Source of the DNA: a virus
Virus record (IMG/VR): IMGVR_UViG_3300040958_000044
Span: 1-31,255 of that record
Strand: one strand, 5' to 3'
DNA: 31,255 nucleotides
The notes beneath the pieces were generated by a model. That model had not been told where the DNA came from, made no database searches, and saw nothing but the letters and a program-made list of their open reading frames with translations. A program made the position numbers and the translations under genes. Below, piece after piece: positions 1 through 6,913 of this stretch; within the stretch, counting starts at the first letter, position 1, and each line of letters begins with the position of its first letter.

Positions 1-44
1 TCATAACCTGAAGGTCGTAGGTTCAAATCCTACTCCCGCAACCA
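1..44 (+). tRNA. tRNA-fMet (CAT), 3' part only
   Basis: The first 44 bases read as the 3' part of an initiator tRNA: anticodon CAT at 2-4, anticodon-stem 3' side with the AACCTGAAGGTC variable region, a T-arm with GGTTCAAATCC, the acceptor 3' strand and an encoded CCA at 42-44. The pattern matches the bacterial initiator type (CATAACC-GAAGGTC...CCCGCAACCA). The 5' half lies before the window. The identity is confident; which side of the prophage junction these bases came from cannot be told from one junction. Confidence 0.88.
1..44. other. Probable left attachment junction (att core within tRNA-fMet 3' end)
   Basis: An integrase gene reads directly into the 3' half of a tRNA, the classical layout of a phage integrated at a tRNA gene. 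The crossover core must lie within or beside 1-44, but its borders cannot be fixed because the matching right junction is outside the window. No second full copy of this tRNA segment is visible up to 31255, so the prophage extends beyond the right edge. Confidence 0.6.
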
Positions 45-1671
45 AGCCTATCGAACTTTTGTTCGCAAAGCCGCCCTTCGGGGCGGCTTTTGCATATGTC
101 ATTGGAAACTTTGTCAAATCTCCCTCGATGCCCAGAAGGTGCCTGCCTTCCTCCACTTCCTCGACACTGATGGTTTCGACCAGAACTCGCAAAATATCGC
201 GCGCATGGATGACCAATTCGGGTTCTGCGAGAATCGTTTCCAGCTTTCTGACATGCTCTGCGTAGACCTCTTCTAGGTCTGTTGGCAGCATCGGCCGGGC
301 GTCTTCGATCTGCCGCTGTTGGGCCTGCAACTTGAGCTTCCGCGCTTCAGCTTTCGACAAGGCTTCAATAAGGGCAGGGCTGTTCACGCCGGCCAGGATC
401 GCATCGGTTCCGTTACGGATTTCAGTCTCCACTGCGCGGAGCTGCCGGGTGACCGAAGCGCGATCGTCCTTGAGCGACTGCGTCGCATCAGCAAGTGCCC
501 TCGCATACTCTTCACGGAAGCGCGTGAACGCACCGGAGCCGAGCAGTGCGCGCTTCACACCGCCCAAGACTGCCTGTTCTGCCTCGTCCTTCAAGAGCCC
601 TGTCATGCCGGTGCATTGGCTGGGCCCCTGTTCTTTTGCCGTTTTGCAGTAGTAGCGTTTGTGCACGGTGCCAGCGATCGTTAGCGGCCCACCGCATTTG
701 GCGCAGCGCAGGAAGCCGGAGAGAAGAAACTTGGGGCGGGGACCGACCCCGCCGCTATTGGAGCCCCGCCGGGGTTTGACCTGAAAGCTGTCCTGGCGCG
801 CCTTGACCTGTGCCCAGAGGTCATCGTCGATGATCCTCAAGTCCGGAACCTCCACGCGAACCCATTCTTCCTCAGGCCGCAGGCGGGAAACGCGCTTTTG
901 TGTTTGGGGGTGCCGACGATACTCGAGGCGATCCCAGACCCTGACGCCGATATAGAGTTCGTTGTTCAAGATGCCGGTGCCGCGCTTGCGATTGCCAAAG
1001 ACAGTGTTCTGGCGCCAAGCTCTTCCGCTCGGGCTTGGGATTCCGTCCTGGTTCAACTGGTCGACGATCTTCTTGGGCGATATCCCCTCTGCAAACTCTG
1101 TCAGGATGCGGCGGACGATTTGCGCCTCGCCCTCATCGATGACCAGCGCACCCTTGATCTTGTCGCCTCGTTCGTCTCTGGGGATGACATAGCCGTAAGA
1201 GCGGCCGCCGGCGCTTTTCCCTGCGGCCACGTTGCCCGCAAGACCGCGGTGGGCCTGTAGGGCGATGGATTTCAACAAGGCGCCACTCATCAGAGACTTC
1301 AGTCCCATGTCTAATGCGTTCGCCTCGCCATCAATGATCGTCATGATCTTGACGTCATGAAAGGCGCAGAGCTTCTCTAGCTGAGCGCTGTGCTCACCGT
1401 CGCGGGTCAGGCGCTCGATGTTCTCGGCCACCACGATCTCGACCATCCCGCCTTCGATCCCGCGCAGTAGTTCCTGATAACCGGGCCGGTGATCGCTATA
1501 CCCCGTGAGCTCCGCGTCGGTCAGGATGCGTTCGATGTGCCAGCCGTGCCGATCGGCGAACCGCTGACATTCTGAAATTTGGTCATCGAGGGACTTCTGG
1601 GTCTGTTTGTTGGTGGAATAGCGCGCATAGACCCATGCGCGAAGGGTAGGTGAGGTGGCTTTGGTGGGCAT
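1..1671 (-). CDS. Large serine recombinase (phage integrase)
   Basis: Predicted site-specific integrase catalysing phage insertion and excision; 556 residues. The N-terminal resolvase domain has the nucleophile context YARYSTNKQ (Ser19), followed by the DRPG-like segment SDHRPGYQELL and the ENIERLTRD motif. A recombinase domain follows (about 190-300), then a zinc ribbon with CAKC at 323-326 and Cys342 and Cys353, then a coiled-coil C-terminus. The start at 1671 is chosen because AAGGA lies 8 nt upstream; an in-frame start at 1731 lacks such a site. The last 14 residues (ending GVGFEPTTFRL) are the antisense of the tRNA 3' end, and the TGA stop is the complement of bases 1-3 in the anticodon loop. 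Family assignment is confident. The true C-terminus in the circular phage depends on where the core ends. Confidence 0.93.
   Translation of the reverse strand: MPTKATSPTLRAWVYARYSTNKQTQKSLDDQISECQRFADRHGWHIERILTDAELTGYSDHRPGYQELLRGIEGGMVEIVVAENIERLTRDGEHSAQLEKLCAFHDVKIMTIIDGEANALDMGLKSLMSGALLKSIALQAHRGLAGNVAAGKSAGGRSYGYVIPRDERGDKIKGALVIDEGEAQIVRRILTEFAEGISPKKIVDQLNQDGIPSPSGRAWRQNTVFGNRKRGTGILNNELYIGVRVWDRLEYRRHPQTQKRVSRLRPEEEWVRVEVPDLRIIDDDLWAQVKARQDSFQVKPRRGSNSGGVGPRPKFLLSGFLRCAKCGGPLTIAGTVHKRYYCKTAKEQGPSQCTGMTGLLKDEAEQAVLGGVKRALLGSGAFTRFREEYARALADATQSLKDDRASVTRQLRAVETEIRNGTDAILAGVNSPALIEALSKAEARKLKLQAQQRQIEDARPMLPTDLEEVYAEHVRKLETILAEPELVIHARDILRVLVETISVEEVEEGRHLLGIEGDLTKFPMTYAKAAPKGGFANKSSIGLVAGVGFEPTTFRL
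67..91 (+). terminator. Rho-independent terminator of the tRNA gene
   Basis: Ten-base-pair stem AAAGCCGCCC / GGGCGGCTTT around a TTCG tetraloop, ending in a T run (88-91), 22 nt after the tRNA CCA. It lies inside the 3' coding part of the oppositely oriented integrase gene, so the same bases serve as a terminator on one strand and as codons on the other. Confidence 0.8.
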
Positions 1672-1775
1672 AGAAAGGGTCCTTGCGTCGGAAAAAGGCA
1701 AACGGACAGCATGCGGCGAAATGGATGGCATGCATCCCGCCGGTGCGGCAAGCTAAAGTTCTGGCTGGGTCGGGG

Positions 1776-2012
1776 TTAGATTTTTGGCGCAGGCTGCGTG
1801 GTAATCATTACTGGTGGGTGCAACGTGCCGATGATGGAGAGACGCACCGCGCCGCCTTCTTGAAGCATCGCCAGTTCCTTGGGGGTGGGTTCCCAAACGC
1901 TGGTCATATGCGGGGTGCCATCGATCACTTCATCGAGGATGGCGAGTGCGTAGTATTCATCTTGTGCCTCGGCCAGTACGCGCGTGGCATTGGTTATTCT
2001 CAAGGGCTGCAT
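1776..2012 (-). CDS. Small phage protein, function unknown (78 aa)
   Basis: 78 residues, start ATG with GGAG 6 nt upstream. The C-terminal half (WEPTPKELAMLQEGGAVRL then GTLHPPVMI) resembles a type of short protein common in alphaproteobacterial phages, where a proline-rich WxPTPxE segment precedes a beta hairpin ending in HPPV. This is recognised from memory of such sequences; no function is known to me. It is the last small gene before the integrase (105 nt gap), a position where an excision factor could sit, but nothing in the sequence proves that. Confidence 0.7.
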   Translation of the reverse strand: MQPLRITNATRVLAEAQDEYYALAILDEVIDGTPHMTSVWEPTPKELAMLQEGGAVRLSIIGTLHPPVMITTQPAPKI

Positions 2013-2035
2013 AGGGGGCTCCGGTGAGTGATGGA

Positions 2036-2239
2036 TTACGGGCCAAGGACAATCGCAAAGCAGTCGTCGGCGGTCTGAATTTGGGAAAGCGCGCCTTTGT
2101 CGAATAGACGATTCAAGGTGTCGGACTTGGCCCGATCATCAGTCCACTTGTTCAGGCCGGGATCGTCTGCATCGACCGCGCCACCCTGTAGGGCGACATA
2201 GGCGACACACATGCATTCGGTAGCGTCGTAATACTTCAC
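2036..2239 (-). CDS. Small protein, function unknown (67 aa)
   Basis: 67 residues with a GTG start preceded by AAGGA at 6 nt. The start overlaps the stop of the upstream gene by 4 nt (GTGA), indicating translational coupling. Acidic, no membrane segment. Contains a Cys-Met-Cys near the N-terminus but no recognisable domain. Not recognised; its reality rests on ribosome site, coupling and operon position. Confidence 0.6.
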   Translation of the reverse strand: MKYYDATECMCVAYVALQGGAVDADDPGLNKWTDDRAKSDTLNRLFDKGALSQIQTADDCFAIVLGP

Positions 2240-2529
2240 GGGCTTTCCTTTCGTTGGGGCTGATTGGAGCCCTGTTTCAGTTCGGTAATCCGTTGTCGCA
2301 ACTCGCTATTTCGGACCGAGATGCGAACGTTTTGTTCGCGCACGCTTTGAGCGGATTGTAGGCAGGCTTCGGCGCGTCGTTGCGCCTCCTCTTTTTCAAA
2401 TATCGCTTGCTCCAGATCAGACCCCTTTATTTCGCATGTGCATCCGTCTGGATCATTGATCGCGCCGTAGCACTCAGGGATATGCACCCACATCCCGGTT
2501 TCAGGGTCTTTGACATGATGGCAAGCCAT
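2236..2529 (-). CDS. Small coiled-coil protein with N-terminal Cys/His cluster (97 aa)
   Basis: 97 residues; GGAGG lies 5 nt before the ATG. The first 35 residues carry His and Cys positions (MACHH, HIPECYG, DGCTCEIKG) that could bind a metal. Residues 38-88 are rich in Glu, Arg, Gln and Leu and look like an alpha-helical coiled coil. The stop overlaps the next gene by 4 nt. No known family recognised. Confidence 0.62.
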   Translation of the reverse strand: MACHHVKDPETGMWVHIPECYGAINDPDGCTCEIKGSDLEQAIFEKEEAQRRAEACLQSAQSVREQNVRISVRNSELRQRITELKQGSNQPQRKESP

Positions 2530-2595
2530 GTCGGCCTCCGGGGGTGGTTAGAAATGAGTTCGCGCTAATGTGACTTTGGGTTGCGATGCGGATAT

Positions 2596-2751
2596 CTACT
2601 TCTTGAAGATCGCTGCGATCCCTATGCCCACTATGACCGCGGTTACCCCGGCTGCCGTCAATTCTGCCAGGGTCGCACTTCCACGGTCATACAGAACAAA
2701 CCGACTCGTCAAATATCCGAAGGCAAACATTCCACCTAACTCCCAACTCAT
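2596..2751 (-). CDS. Small membrane protein (51 aa)
   Basis: 51 residues beginning MSWELGGMFAFGYL, with GGGAG 6 nt before the ATG at 2751; a longer in-frame start at 2826 (GTG) has no ribosome site. Two hydrophobic stretches are visible, residues 4-15 and 33-48 (ending GIGIAAIFKK), suggesting one or two membrane spans with a lysine-ended tail. Function unknown. The 139 nt between it and the next gene on its right hold no convincing gene. Confidence 0.55.
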   Translation of the reverse strand: MSWELGGMFAFGYLTSRFVLYDRGSATLAELTAAGVTAVIVGIGIAAIFKK

Positions 2752-2890
2752 ATTCCGCTCCCTATCAAACGACGACCAGCCAGGGGCCGAACTGAACCCA
2801 GAAGCCGCCAAGTGTTTTGCTGACACCCATTCCGATGGCCAAAGGTTCTGGTGACTTGAAAATTCTCATTGCCGGGCTTCTTTCGCTTGT

Positions 2891-3112
2891 TCACCCGATC
2901 TTACTGATGCGCTGACGCTCCGCGTCGCCCACCACCTCATGAGATTCATCGACAGATGTCATCTCGCGAGAGATGTGCCGCGCGAGGAGAACGATCATGC
3001 CCTCAAGCGCAATGTCGCAGGCCGTTGGGGCGGTGTTGGCAGTGGCTGTATCGGCGGCCTTTTGTTGCCGATTGGTTCTCGGTGTTGGGCGTGTGGGAAT
3101 GATCTGTTTCAT
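2891..3112 (-). CDS. Small protein, function unknown (73 aa)
   Basis: 73 residues starting MKQIIPTRPTPRTN, a basic N-terminus, then an Ala/Thr-rich stretch with one moderately hydrophobic segment (IALEGMIVLLARHI), then an acidic tail. The ATG at 3112 overlaps the stop of the 33-residue gene to its right by 4 nt (ATGA), with GAGG upstream. No family recognised. Confidence 0.55.
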   Translation of the reverse strand: MKQIIPTRPTPRTNRQQKAADTATANTAPTACDIALEGMIVLLARHISREMTSVDESHEVVGDAERQRISKIG

Positions 3113-3210
3113 ACCAATGCCCTCAAAGCCAGTGCCGTCAGAGCGATCAGCGCGAGGCCTATCGCTAGAGTTGGGGTCGCAATACAAAGCAGCCTGTCAA
3201 GAAGCGGCAT
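3109..3210 (-). CDS. Tiny hydrophobic peptide, probable single-span membrane protein (33 aa)
   Basis: A 33-residue frame beginning MPLLDRLLC followed by an almost uninterrupted hydrophobic run (TPTLAIGLALIALTALAL). GGAGG lies 8 nt before the ATG. The ATG overlaps the preceding stop (TAATG) and its own stop overlaps the next start (ATGA), so it is coupled on both sides. This tight packing plus the ribosome site is strong support for so short a gene. It may anchor or regulate a neighbour; no function is evident. Confidence 0.55.
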   Translation of the reverse strand: MPLLDRLLCIATPTLAIGLALIALTALALRALV

Positions 3211-3410
3211 TACGTTTCCTCCTGTCCGATCGGCGGTTGCACTTGTTCCGCAGCGGCTGCGGCGAACGCGCCAGTGCCACTGCATGGGTCTATGATGGCG
3301 TTGGTGTGGGCTATGCCTTGGCCAGCCACCGCCATTTCGATCATTTCCCGCGAGGTGCTCACTGGGCGGATCAACTGCTCGAACCCTGCGCGTAGGTGTC
3401 TGGTAGTCAC
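3210..3410 (-). CDS. 66-aa protein with a methyltransferase-like motif I; possible truncated methyltransferase
   Basis: 66 residues. Residues 40-55 (IIDPCSGTGAFAAAAAE) match the DPxxGTGxF signature that binds S-adenosylmethionine in class I DNA methyltransferases. The protein ends 14 residues later, far too short for a catalytic domain, and no catalytic (D/N)PPY motif is present. The start overlaps the stop of the ParB-like gene by 4 nt; its stop overlaps the next start and its last codons carry that gene's ribosome site. It is thus neatly embedded in the operon. Either a remnant whose 3' part was lost, or a small protein with a chance match. Confidence 0.5.
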   Translation of the reverse strand: MTTRHLRAGFEQLIRPVSTSREMIEMAVAGQGIAHTNAIIDPCSGTGAFAAAAAEQVQPPIGQEET

Positions 3411-5254
3411 GCTGCCTCTCCCTTCATCGTTTCGGGTATCCAGCTGTCGATCGCGGCAACCTCGGCGCGGCTTAGCCCCAAGGCCTCCTGCGTGCTGGCG
3501 TCGTTAAACAGCTTCTCGAGTTCTTTGCGCTTTTCGCTGACCTTCAGCTTGGCGAAGCGTTCCATCTGATCCTCGCGCTCTTCGGTCACCACCAACTCGC
3601 GCCAGATGCTATCCAGCATCTCGGATCGGCAGGCGTTGAACAGGCTCTCTGCTGTCGGCGTCCAGATGTTGCGTGGACTGACATCCAGCCGGCGGAGTAG
3701 GGCGCGGTTGCAAGGGCTTGCGAAGGGGGCGTTCATGGTCCGGGCGAGCAGGGTGGTCAGAACCTGATTGCGATGCTTCTTGCCCTTCGCGATGAACGCA
3801 TCGAAGGCCGCGTCGAAGTCTTCCAGAAACGGTGTCACGGGTTCGTCGTCTTCGCCGGTCACGCGCTTGTCGACGGTGATGCTGTTGGCGGCTTCGGGCA
3901 GGCTCAACTGCTCCTCGGCGCGGATGTTGAACGGGCCTGAGAAACTCGGCATCTCGGCCCAAAGCTGGAAGGCCAGTAGATCGAGGGCCAGTTCTGGCTG
4001 AGTAATCATCCGTGCTTGCAGGGCGAGCCGCTCAATACGGCGCAAGTCCTCGATCCCGGCTTGGGTGATCGGTGGCTTTGGAGCGATCTTCTCGACCTCA
4101 TCGCCCTCAGCGCCGGAATTTGAGCCGGCGTGCTGTTGAGCGGGCAGGTAGGCGGAGCTGACCTCTAGATTTCCGTCGCGGTCCACCAGTACGAAGACGG
4201 TGGCAGCCTCTCGCTCTTCATCTTTGTAATCGCCAAGCATTCTTTGTTCGAGCGCGTCAAACTCTGCCTTCTCGGCGTCGGTGAAGGTCTGCGTTTCGCC
4301 GAGTTCGCAAAGCTCTGCATGTCGGATGGCATCCGCTTCGGGCAAGTCGATGGCCTGACGGTAACTCCGCGTCATGCCTTCGGTGTGCTGGTAGCCAACC
4401 CACGATTCAAAAACAGGGATGACCCGGGCGAAACCCTCGCTTGCTTGCAGGTCCTCGGCCGCTTTGATCAGCTTTGCCTCAAACAACTGATGGACCAGCT
4501 CCGCGTTGTGCAGTCGGGATTGATCGCTGAACAGGTCTTCGTCGAGCGTGCCGCCCTCGGCTCGGTAGAGGTCCAGACCAATAAACTGCACGCGGCGATC
4601 CGATGAAGGCACATTGCCTTCCATCAACTGATGACGCAGCCGGTCAGCGGAATAGCGATGCTCTGTTGCCAGCTTCAAAGCCTGTGCCTCGCGCTCTGCG
4701 CCGCCGGTCACGGTGAGCACCTGAGCGATGTCGAGAGTGATGTCTCCGGATCGTAGGGCATCCAATGTGGAAGCCGACAAGCCAGCCAGCTTCAGGCGGC
4801 GCTGAACGTGGGCCCGGGTCTGGCCGAATGCCGCTGCGATTTGATCGGCGGCGCTGCCATGATCAGCCATGGCGGCATAGGCGCGGATTTCATCTGCGGG
4901 ATGCAGCGGGCGCTGCGTGGCACCCTCTGACCCTGCCCAGCTGCGTGCCAGTGCGGAGTCGGTGGTCACGTTCACCGGGATCGCGTCGAAGTCGATGTCT
5001 GCGCTGTCAGCAAAATCGCTGCCCTGAGCGCGCAGGTGTTCCAGTGCCCGTAGCCGCCGGCCGCCAGCGACAATGCCCAGCTTCCCGTCCTCGTCCAGCG
5101 CGTTGAGGTTCTGCATCAGGCCGTTGATGGACAGCGATTTCGCGAGCGCAGCGATGTCTTCGGGATCGTGAACTTGACGCGGATTGAAGGCGTGCAGCGA
5201 GAGGTCATCAAGCGGCACGGTGCGGGTGGTCGACATGGGGGATCGGTCGGTCAT
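3407..5254 (-). CDS. ParB-like DNA-binding protein (615 aa)
   Basis: Residues 8-115 form a ParB N-terminal domain: VPLDDLSLHAFNPRQ, then the nucleotide-binding box AGGRRLRA at 63-70 (GERRxRA in canonical ParB) and a degenerate third box around QRPLHPADEIRAY (114-126). A helix-turn-helix follows at 135-157 (ADQIAAAFGQTRAHVQRRLK). Residues 230-615 are a long extension without a recognised domain, acidic in the middle. Canonical ParB proteins are near 300 residues; this length resembles plasmid or phage ParB-like proteins. No ParA gene is present, so plasmid-style partition is unlikely; transcriptional control or DNA clamping is possible. GGAG lies 5 nt before the ATG, and the 3' end is coupled to the motif-I peptide. 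Confidence 0.85.
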   Translation of the reverse strand: MTDRSPMSTTRTVPLDDLSLHAFNPRQVHDPEDIAALAKSLSINGLMQNLNALDEDGKLGIVAGGRRLRALEHLRAQGSDFADSADIDFDAIPVNVTTDSALARSWAGSEGATQRPLHPADEIRAYAAMADHGSAADQIAAAFGQTRAHVQRRLKLAGLSASTLDALRSGDITLDIAQVLTVTGGAEREAQALKLATEHRYSADRLRHQLMEGNVPSSDRRVQFIGLDLYRAEGGTLDEDLFSDQSRLHNAELVHQLFEAKLIKAAEDLQASEGFARVIPVFESWVGYQHTEGMTRSYRQAIDLPEADAIRHAELCELGETQTFTDAEKAEFDALEQRMLGDYKDEEREAATVFVLVDRDGNLEVSSAYLPAQQHAGSNSGAEGDEVEKIAPKPPITQAGIEDLRRIERLALQARMITQPELALDLLAFQLWAEMPSFSGPFNIRAEEQLSLPEAANSITVDKRVTGEDDEPVTPFLEDFDAAFDAFIAKGKKHRNQVLTTLLARTMNAPFASPCNRALLRRLDVSPRNIWTPTAESLFNACRSEMLDSIWRELVVTEEREDQMERFAKLKVSEKRKELEKLFNDASTQEALGLSRAEVAAIDSWIPETMKGEAA

Positions 5255-5265
5255 AGGGGCTCCGA

Positions 5266-5376
5266 TTATTGGGGGGTTTTGGTCCAGCGCACATACAGAG
5301 TGAGCCCGAATAGGGTCAGTCGCTCTACGCGGTAGGTGCAGCCAAAGCCCGGTACTGTTTCAGTGGTCCATTTCAT
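5266..5376 (-). CDS. Tiny protein, function unknown (36 aa)
   Basis: 36 residues beginning MKWTTETVPGFGCTYRV, alternating hydrophobic and polar residues suggesting a small beta hairpin. GAGG lies 8 nt before the ATG. It ends 11 nt before the ParB-like start. A longer frame to 5472 is rejected because it would run through the upstream gene without a ribosome site. Low but real support from spacing within the operon. Confidence 0.4.
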   Translation of the reverse strand: MKWTTETVPGFGCTYRVERLTLFGLTLYVRWTKTPQ

Positions 5377-5386
5377 GCTCTCGCCC

Positions 5387-5707
5387 TCAGCAAGCGCCGC
5401 AGTAGAGCGCGAGGTTCGGCGTGATTTGGATTTGGGCGATCGCGGTGCTCGCGGCGGTCGCAATGCTGGCAATCAGTGAAGCGAGCAGCAGGGCAAACAG
5501 AATGACGCCGAGATAGGCAGGCCACCGGCGCGACTGAACGCAGCGCGAGGGCTCATGCAGCCACGGTCCGCTGCCTTCCATTGCCCGTAGCCTTGCAAGG
5601 GTATCGGTATGCTGATCTTGCTGCCGCTGTTCATCGCGCTGGACTGCCATCATTTCCTCCAATGCTTTGGTAAGGTCGGGGCGACTGCGGCTGAGCGGGG
5701 CGCTCAT
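5387..5707 (-). CDS. Single-span membrane protein with cytoplasmic coiled region (106 aa)
   Basis: 106 residues. The first 45 are charged and Gln-rich (EMMAVQRDEQRQQDQHTDTL), likely helical. Around residues 64-88 is a clear transmembrane segment (YLGVILFALLLASLIASI). The tail ends in YCGAC. The ATG overlaps the stop of the upstream gene by 4 nt. No family recognised; a membrane-located accessory function is possible. Confidence 0.6.
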   Translation of the reverse strand: MSAPLSRSRPDLTKALEEMMAVQRDEQRQQDQHTDTLARLRAMEGSGPWLHEPSRCVQSRRWPAYLGVILFALLLASLIASIATAASTAIAQIQITPNLALYCGAC

Positions 5708-5883
5708 GCCGCTGTCTTCTCGAGGGTGTCGCGCAGTGTCTGTGCGCGGTGAGCGTCATCGCCGTTCCGATCCAGCAATAGGATCGTGTCGCAGGCGGCG
5801 ATCACGGCGGCATCGGAATAGTGGCAGCAATCCGCGATAATGCCGCGGGCGTGGGCGAGGTCGGCTTCATCCTTGGTCATCAT
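5704..5883 (-). CDS. Small protein, function unknown (59 aa)
   Basis: 59 residues (MMTKDEADLAHARGII start), coupled at both ends by ATGA overlaps: its start overlaps the stop of the 72-residue gene and its stop overlaps the start of the membrane-protein gene. A second ATG one codon later is equally possible. Predicted helical, with ADCCHYSD in the middle. No known domain. Confidence 0.55.
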   Translation of the reverse strand: MMTKDEADLAHARGIIADCCHYSDAAVIAACDTILLLDRNGDDAHRAQTLRDTLEKTAA

Positions 5884-6098
5884 GGGAACAATCCCTTCTG
5901 CGTGTTGTCGCCGGGGCGGATGATCGCAACACTCTCGAGCACGAGGTGCGGCGCGCCGGTGCTTTCAGCCAGTTGGCTGGCGGCATGCTCGGCATCGTTA
6001 AAGGTGCTGTAGCGCTGGCGCGGCTCGGTCTTGGCGCCGGGGCCGGCGGGCTTCCGGCAAATCATCCAGAAGCGCGCGAACTGGGGAAGCTCGGACAT
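5880..6098 (-). CDS. Small phage protein, function unknown (72 aa)
   Basis: 72 residues starting MSELPQFARFWMICRKP. The order aromatic strand, then RQRYSTFNDAEHAASQLAE helix, then PHLVLESVA strand resembles small phage proteins with a strand-helix-strand fold found in many alphaproteobacterial phages. The start ATG shares its first base with the preceding stop (TGATG). Function unknown to me. Confidence 0.65.
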   Translation of the reverse strand: MSELPQFARFWMICRKPAGPGAKTEPRQRYSTFNDAEHAASQLAESTGAPHLVLESVAIIRPGDNTQKGLFP

Positions 6099-6385
6099 CA
6101 CGCCACCTCTTCTGGCGACGCGGCAATCGCAGCCGTGCAGAGCGCAGTAGCTGGCGCTTTGGGGCAGGTGGCCTGCAAAACCACGGTGATCTCGCCGGGA
6201 TAGCTTTGGTGGATCACGGCATGACACAGCTTTCGGTCACAGCGGTGCAGGCTGCGCCATTTCGCAATATGGAAGCTGCCATGCATCAGGCCGATCGGCT
6301 TATTCCGGTGGGGCGTACCGATGCTGAACCCAGCATCCTTCGCTGCGGCGATAGCGCTGTCGAGGTCAGGAAATGTGAGCTTCAT
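6098..6385 (-). CDS. Small protein, function unknown (95 aa)
   Basis: 95 residues beginning MKLTFPDLDSAIAAAKDAGF. Contains basic and Cys/His residues (HRCDRKLCHAVIH) and a beta-rich C-terminus with ITVVLQATCPKAP. Start overlaps the preceding stop by 4 nt (ATGA). A longer frame to 6712 on the same strand is an artefact running through the preceding gene. Not recognised. Confidence 0.6.
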   Translation of the reverse strand: MKLTFPDLDSAIAAAKDAGFSIGTPHRNKPIGLMHGSFHIAKWRSLHRCDRKLCHAVIHQSYPGEITVVLQATCPKAPATALCTAAIAASPEEVA

Positions 6386-6651
6386 GCCGCATCCCCGCCG
6401 GTGGTCTGAACCACGTGGTGACGAATGCGGGCGAGGATACGTGGGCTGCGACTGTCGAAGTCTGCCAATACCGGATTGGACGGTTTGGCTTCGACAATAT
6501 GCGCAGGCGGGCCGAGGCGATCGAGGTCTACGCGCTTGCCGCGCTCGGCCATGAGGATGTCCCATGCGCAGGCAAGGATGGCGGGTCGCGTGTGAAAGTG
6601 TTCGGGGTTCGTGACGACCGCGTGAGCGGTTTCGGTGCTGCGGGTTTGCAT
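6382..6651 (-). CDS. First gene of the leftward operon, function unknown (89 aa)
   Basis: 89 residues starting MQTRSTETAHAVVTNPEHF, with GGAG 7 nt before the ATG. It is the first gene after the leftward promoter and operators at 6684-6737, so it should be expressed earliest from that promoter. Contains AILACAWDILMAERGKR and an Arg/His-rich C-terminus (RILARIRHHV). No known domain recognised. Confidence 0.62.
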   Translation of the reverse strand: MQTRSTETAHAVVTNPEHFHTRPAILACAWDILMAERGKRVDLDRLGPPAHIVEAKPSNPVLADFDSRSPRILARIRHHVVQTTGGDAA

Positions 6652-6683
6652 TTTCCATCTCCATTACCGGGGTGGTAAGGAAA

Positions 6684-6712
6684 TGAGTAGTACACCAAAT
6701 ATGTACGGTCAA
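6684..6712 (-). promoter_or_regulatory. Candidate leftward early promoter
   Basis: On the minus strand a good -35 box TTGACC (complement of 6707-6712) is followed by exactly 17 bp, which are the operator at 6690-6706, and then a weak -10 TACTCA (complement of 6684-6689). Repressor bound there would cover the whole spacer. The first leftward gene begins 33 nt downstream of the -10. Confidence 0.5.
6690..6706. promoter_or_regulatory. Repressor operator, leftward site 1
   Basis: Perfect half-sites GTACA and TGTAC separated by 7 bp (CCAAATA). The same 17-bp pattern occurs at 6721, 7598 and 7639. It occupies the spacer of the leftward promoter. Confidence 0.68.
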
Positions 6713-6720
6713 TGTTAAAA

Positions 6721-6737
6721 GTACACGACATATGAAC
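6721..6737. promoter_or_regulatory. Repressor operator, leftward site 2
   Basis: GTACA, 7-bp spacer CGACATA, TGAAC (one base off the perfect palindrome). Its centre is 31 bp from that of site 1, about three helical turns, so both would face the same side of the DNA and permit cooperative binding. Confidence 0.62.
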
Positions 6738-6792
6738 TTAGAGCTTTCGCGCTCTGAGTCGTGATGCTAAACGAGACTCGCCATTTCAGCAG

Positions 6793-6824
6793 CAGAAACA
6801 GAAGAGCCCGCACTGGGGCGGGCT
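6793..6824 (-). terminator. Terminator-like hairpin, leftward
   Basis: Stem AGCCCGC (6805-6811) pairs with GCGGGCT (6818-6824) over a 6-nt loop. Read on the minus strand the stem is followed by a pyrimidine-rich tract (CTTCTGTTTCTG); on the plus strand no T run follows. Confidence 0.5.
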
Positions 6825-6913
6825 GCCGGAGAGCTACATATCGATAGATCGTTCGGTGCTAGTCTCCCAAAATTTGCACTTGGGCCCAATCCTAAACCTC
6901 GGCCATTAAAGCG

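Noticed and set aside
1672-1731. Upstream start for the integrase (20 extra residues)
   Set aside because: The start at 1671 has AAGGA 8 nt upstream and places the catalytic serine at 19, near its usual place. The longer form has no ribosome site.
6098-6712. Long 204-codon minus-strand frame
   Set aside because: The first 109 codons lie in another frame over the 89-residue gene and over the operators and promoter. The shorter start at 6385 is coupled to the preceding stop.
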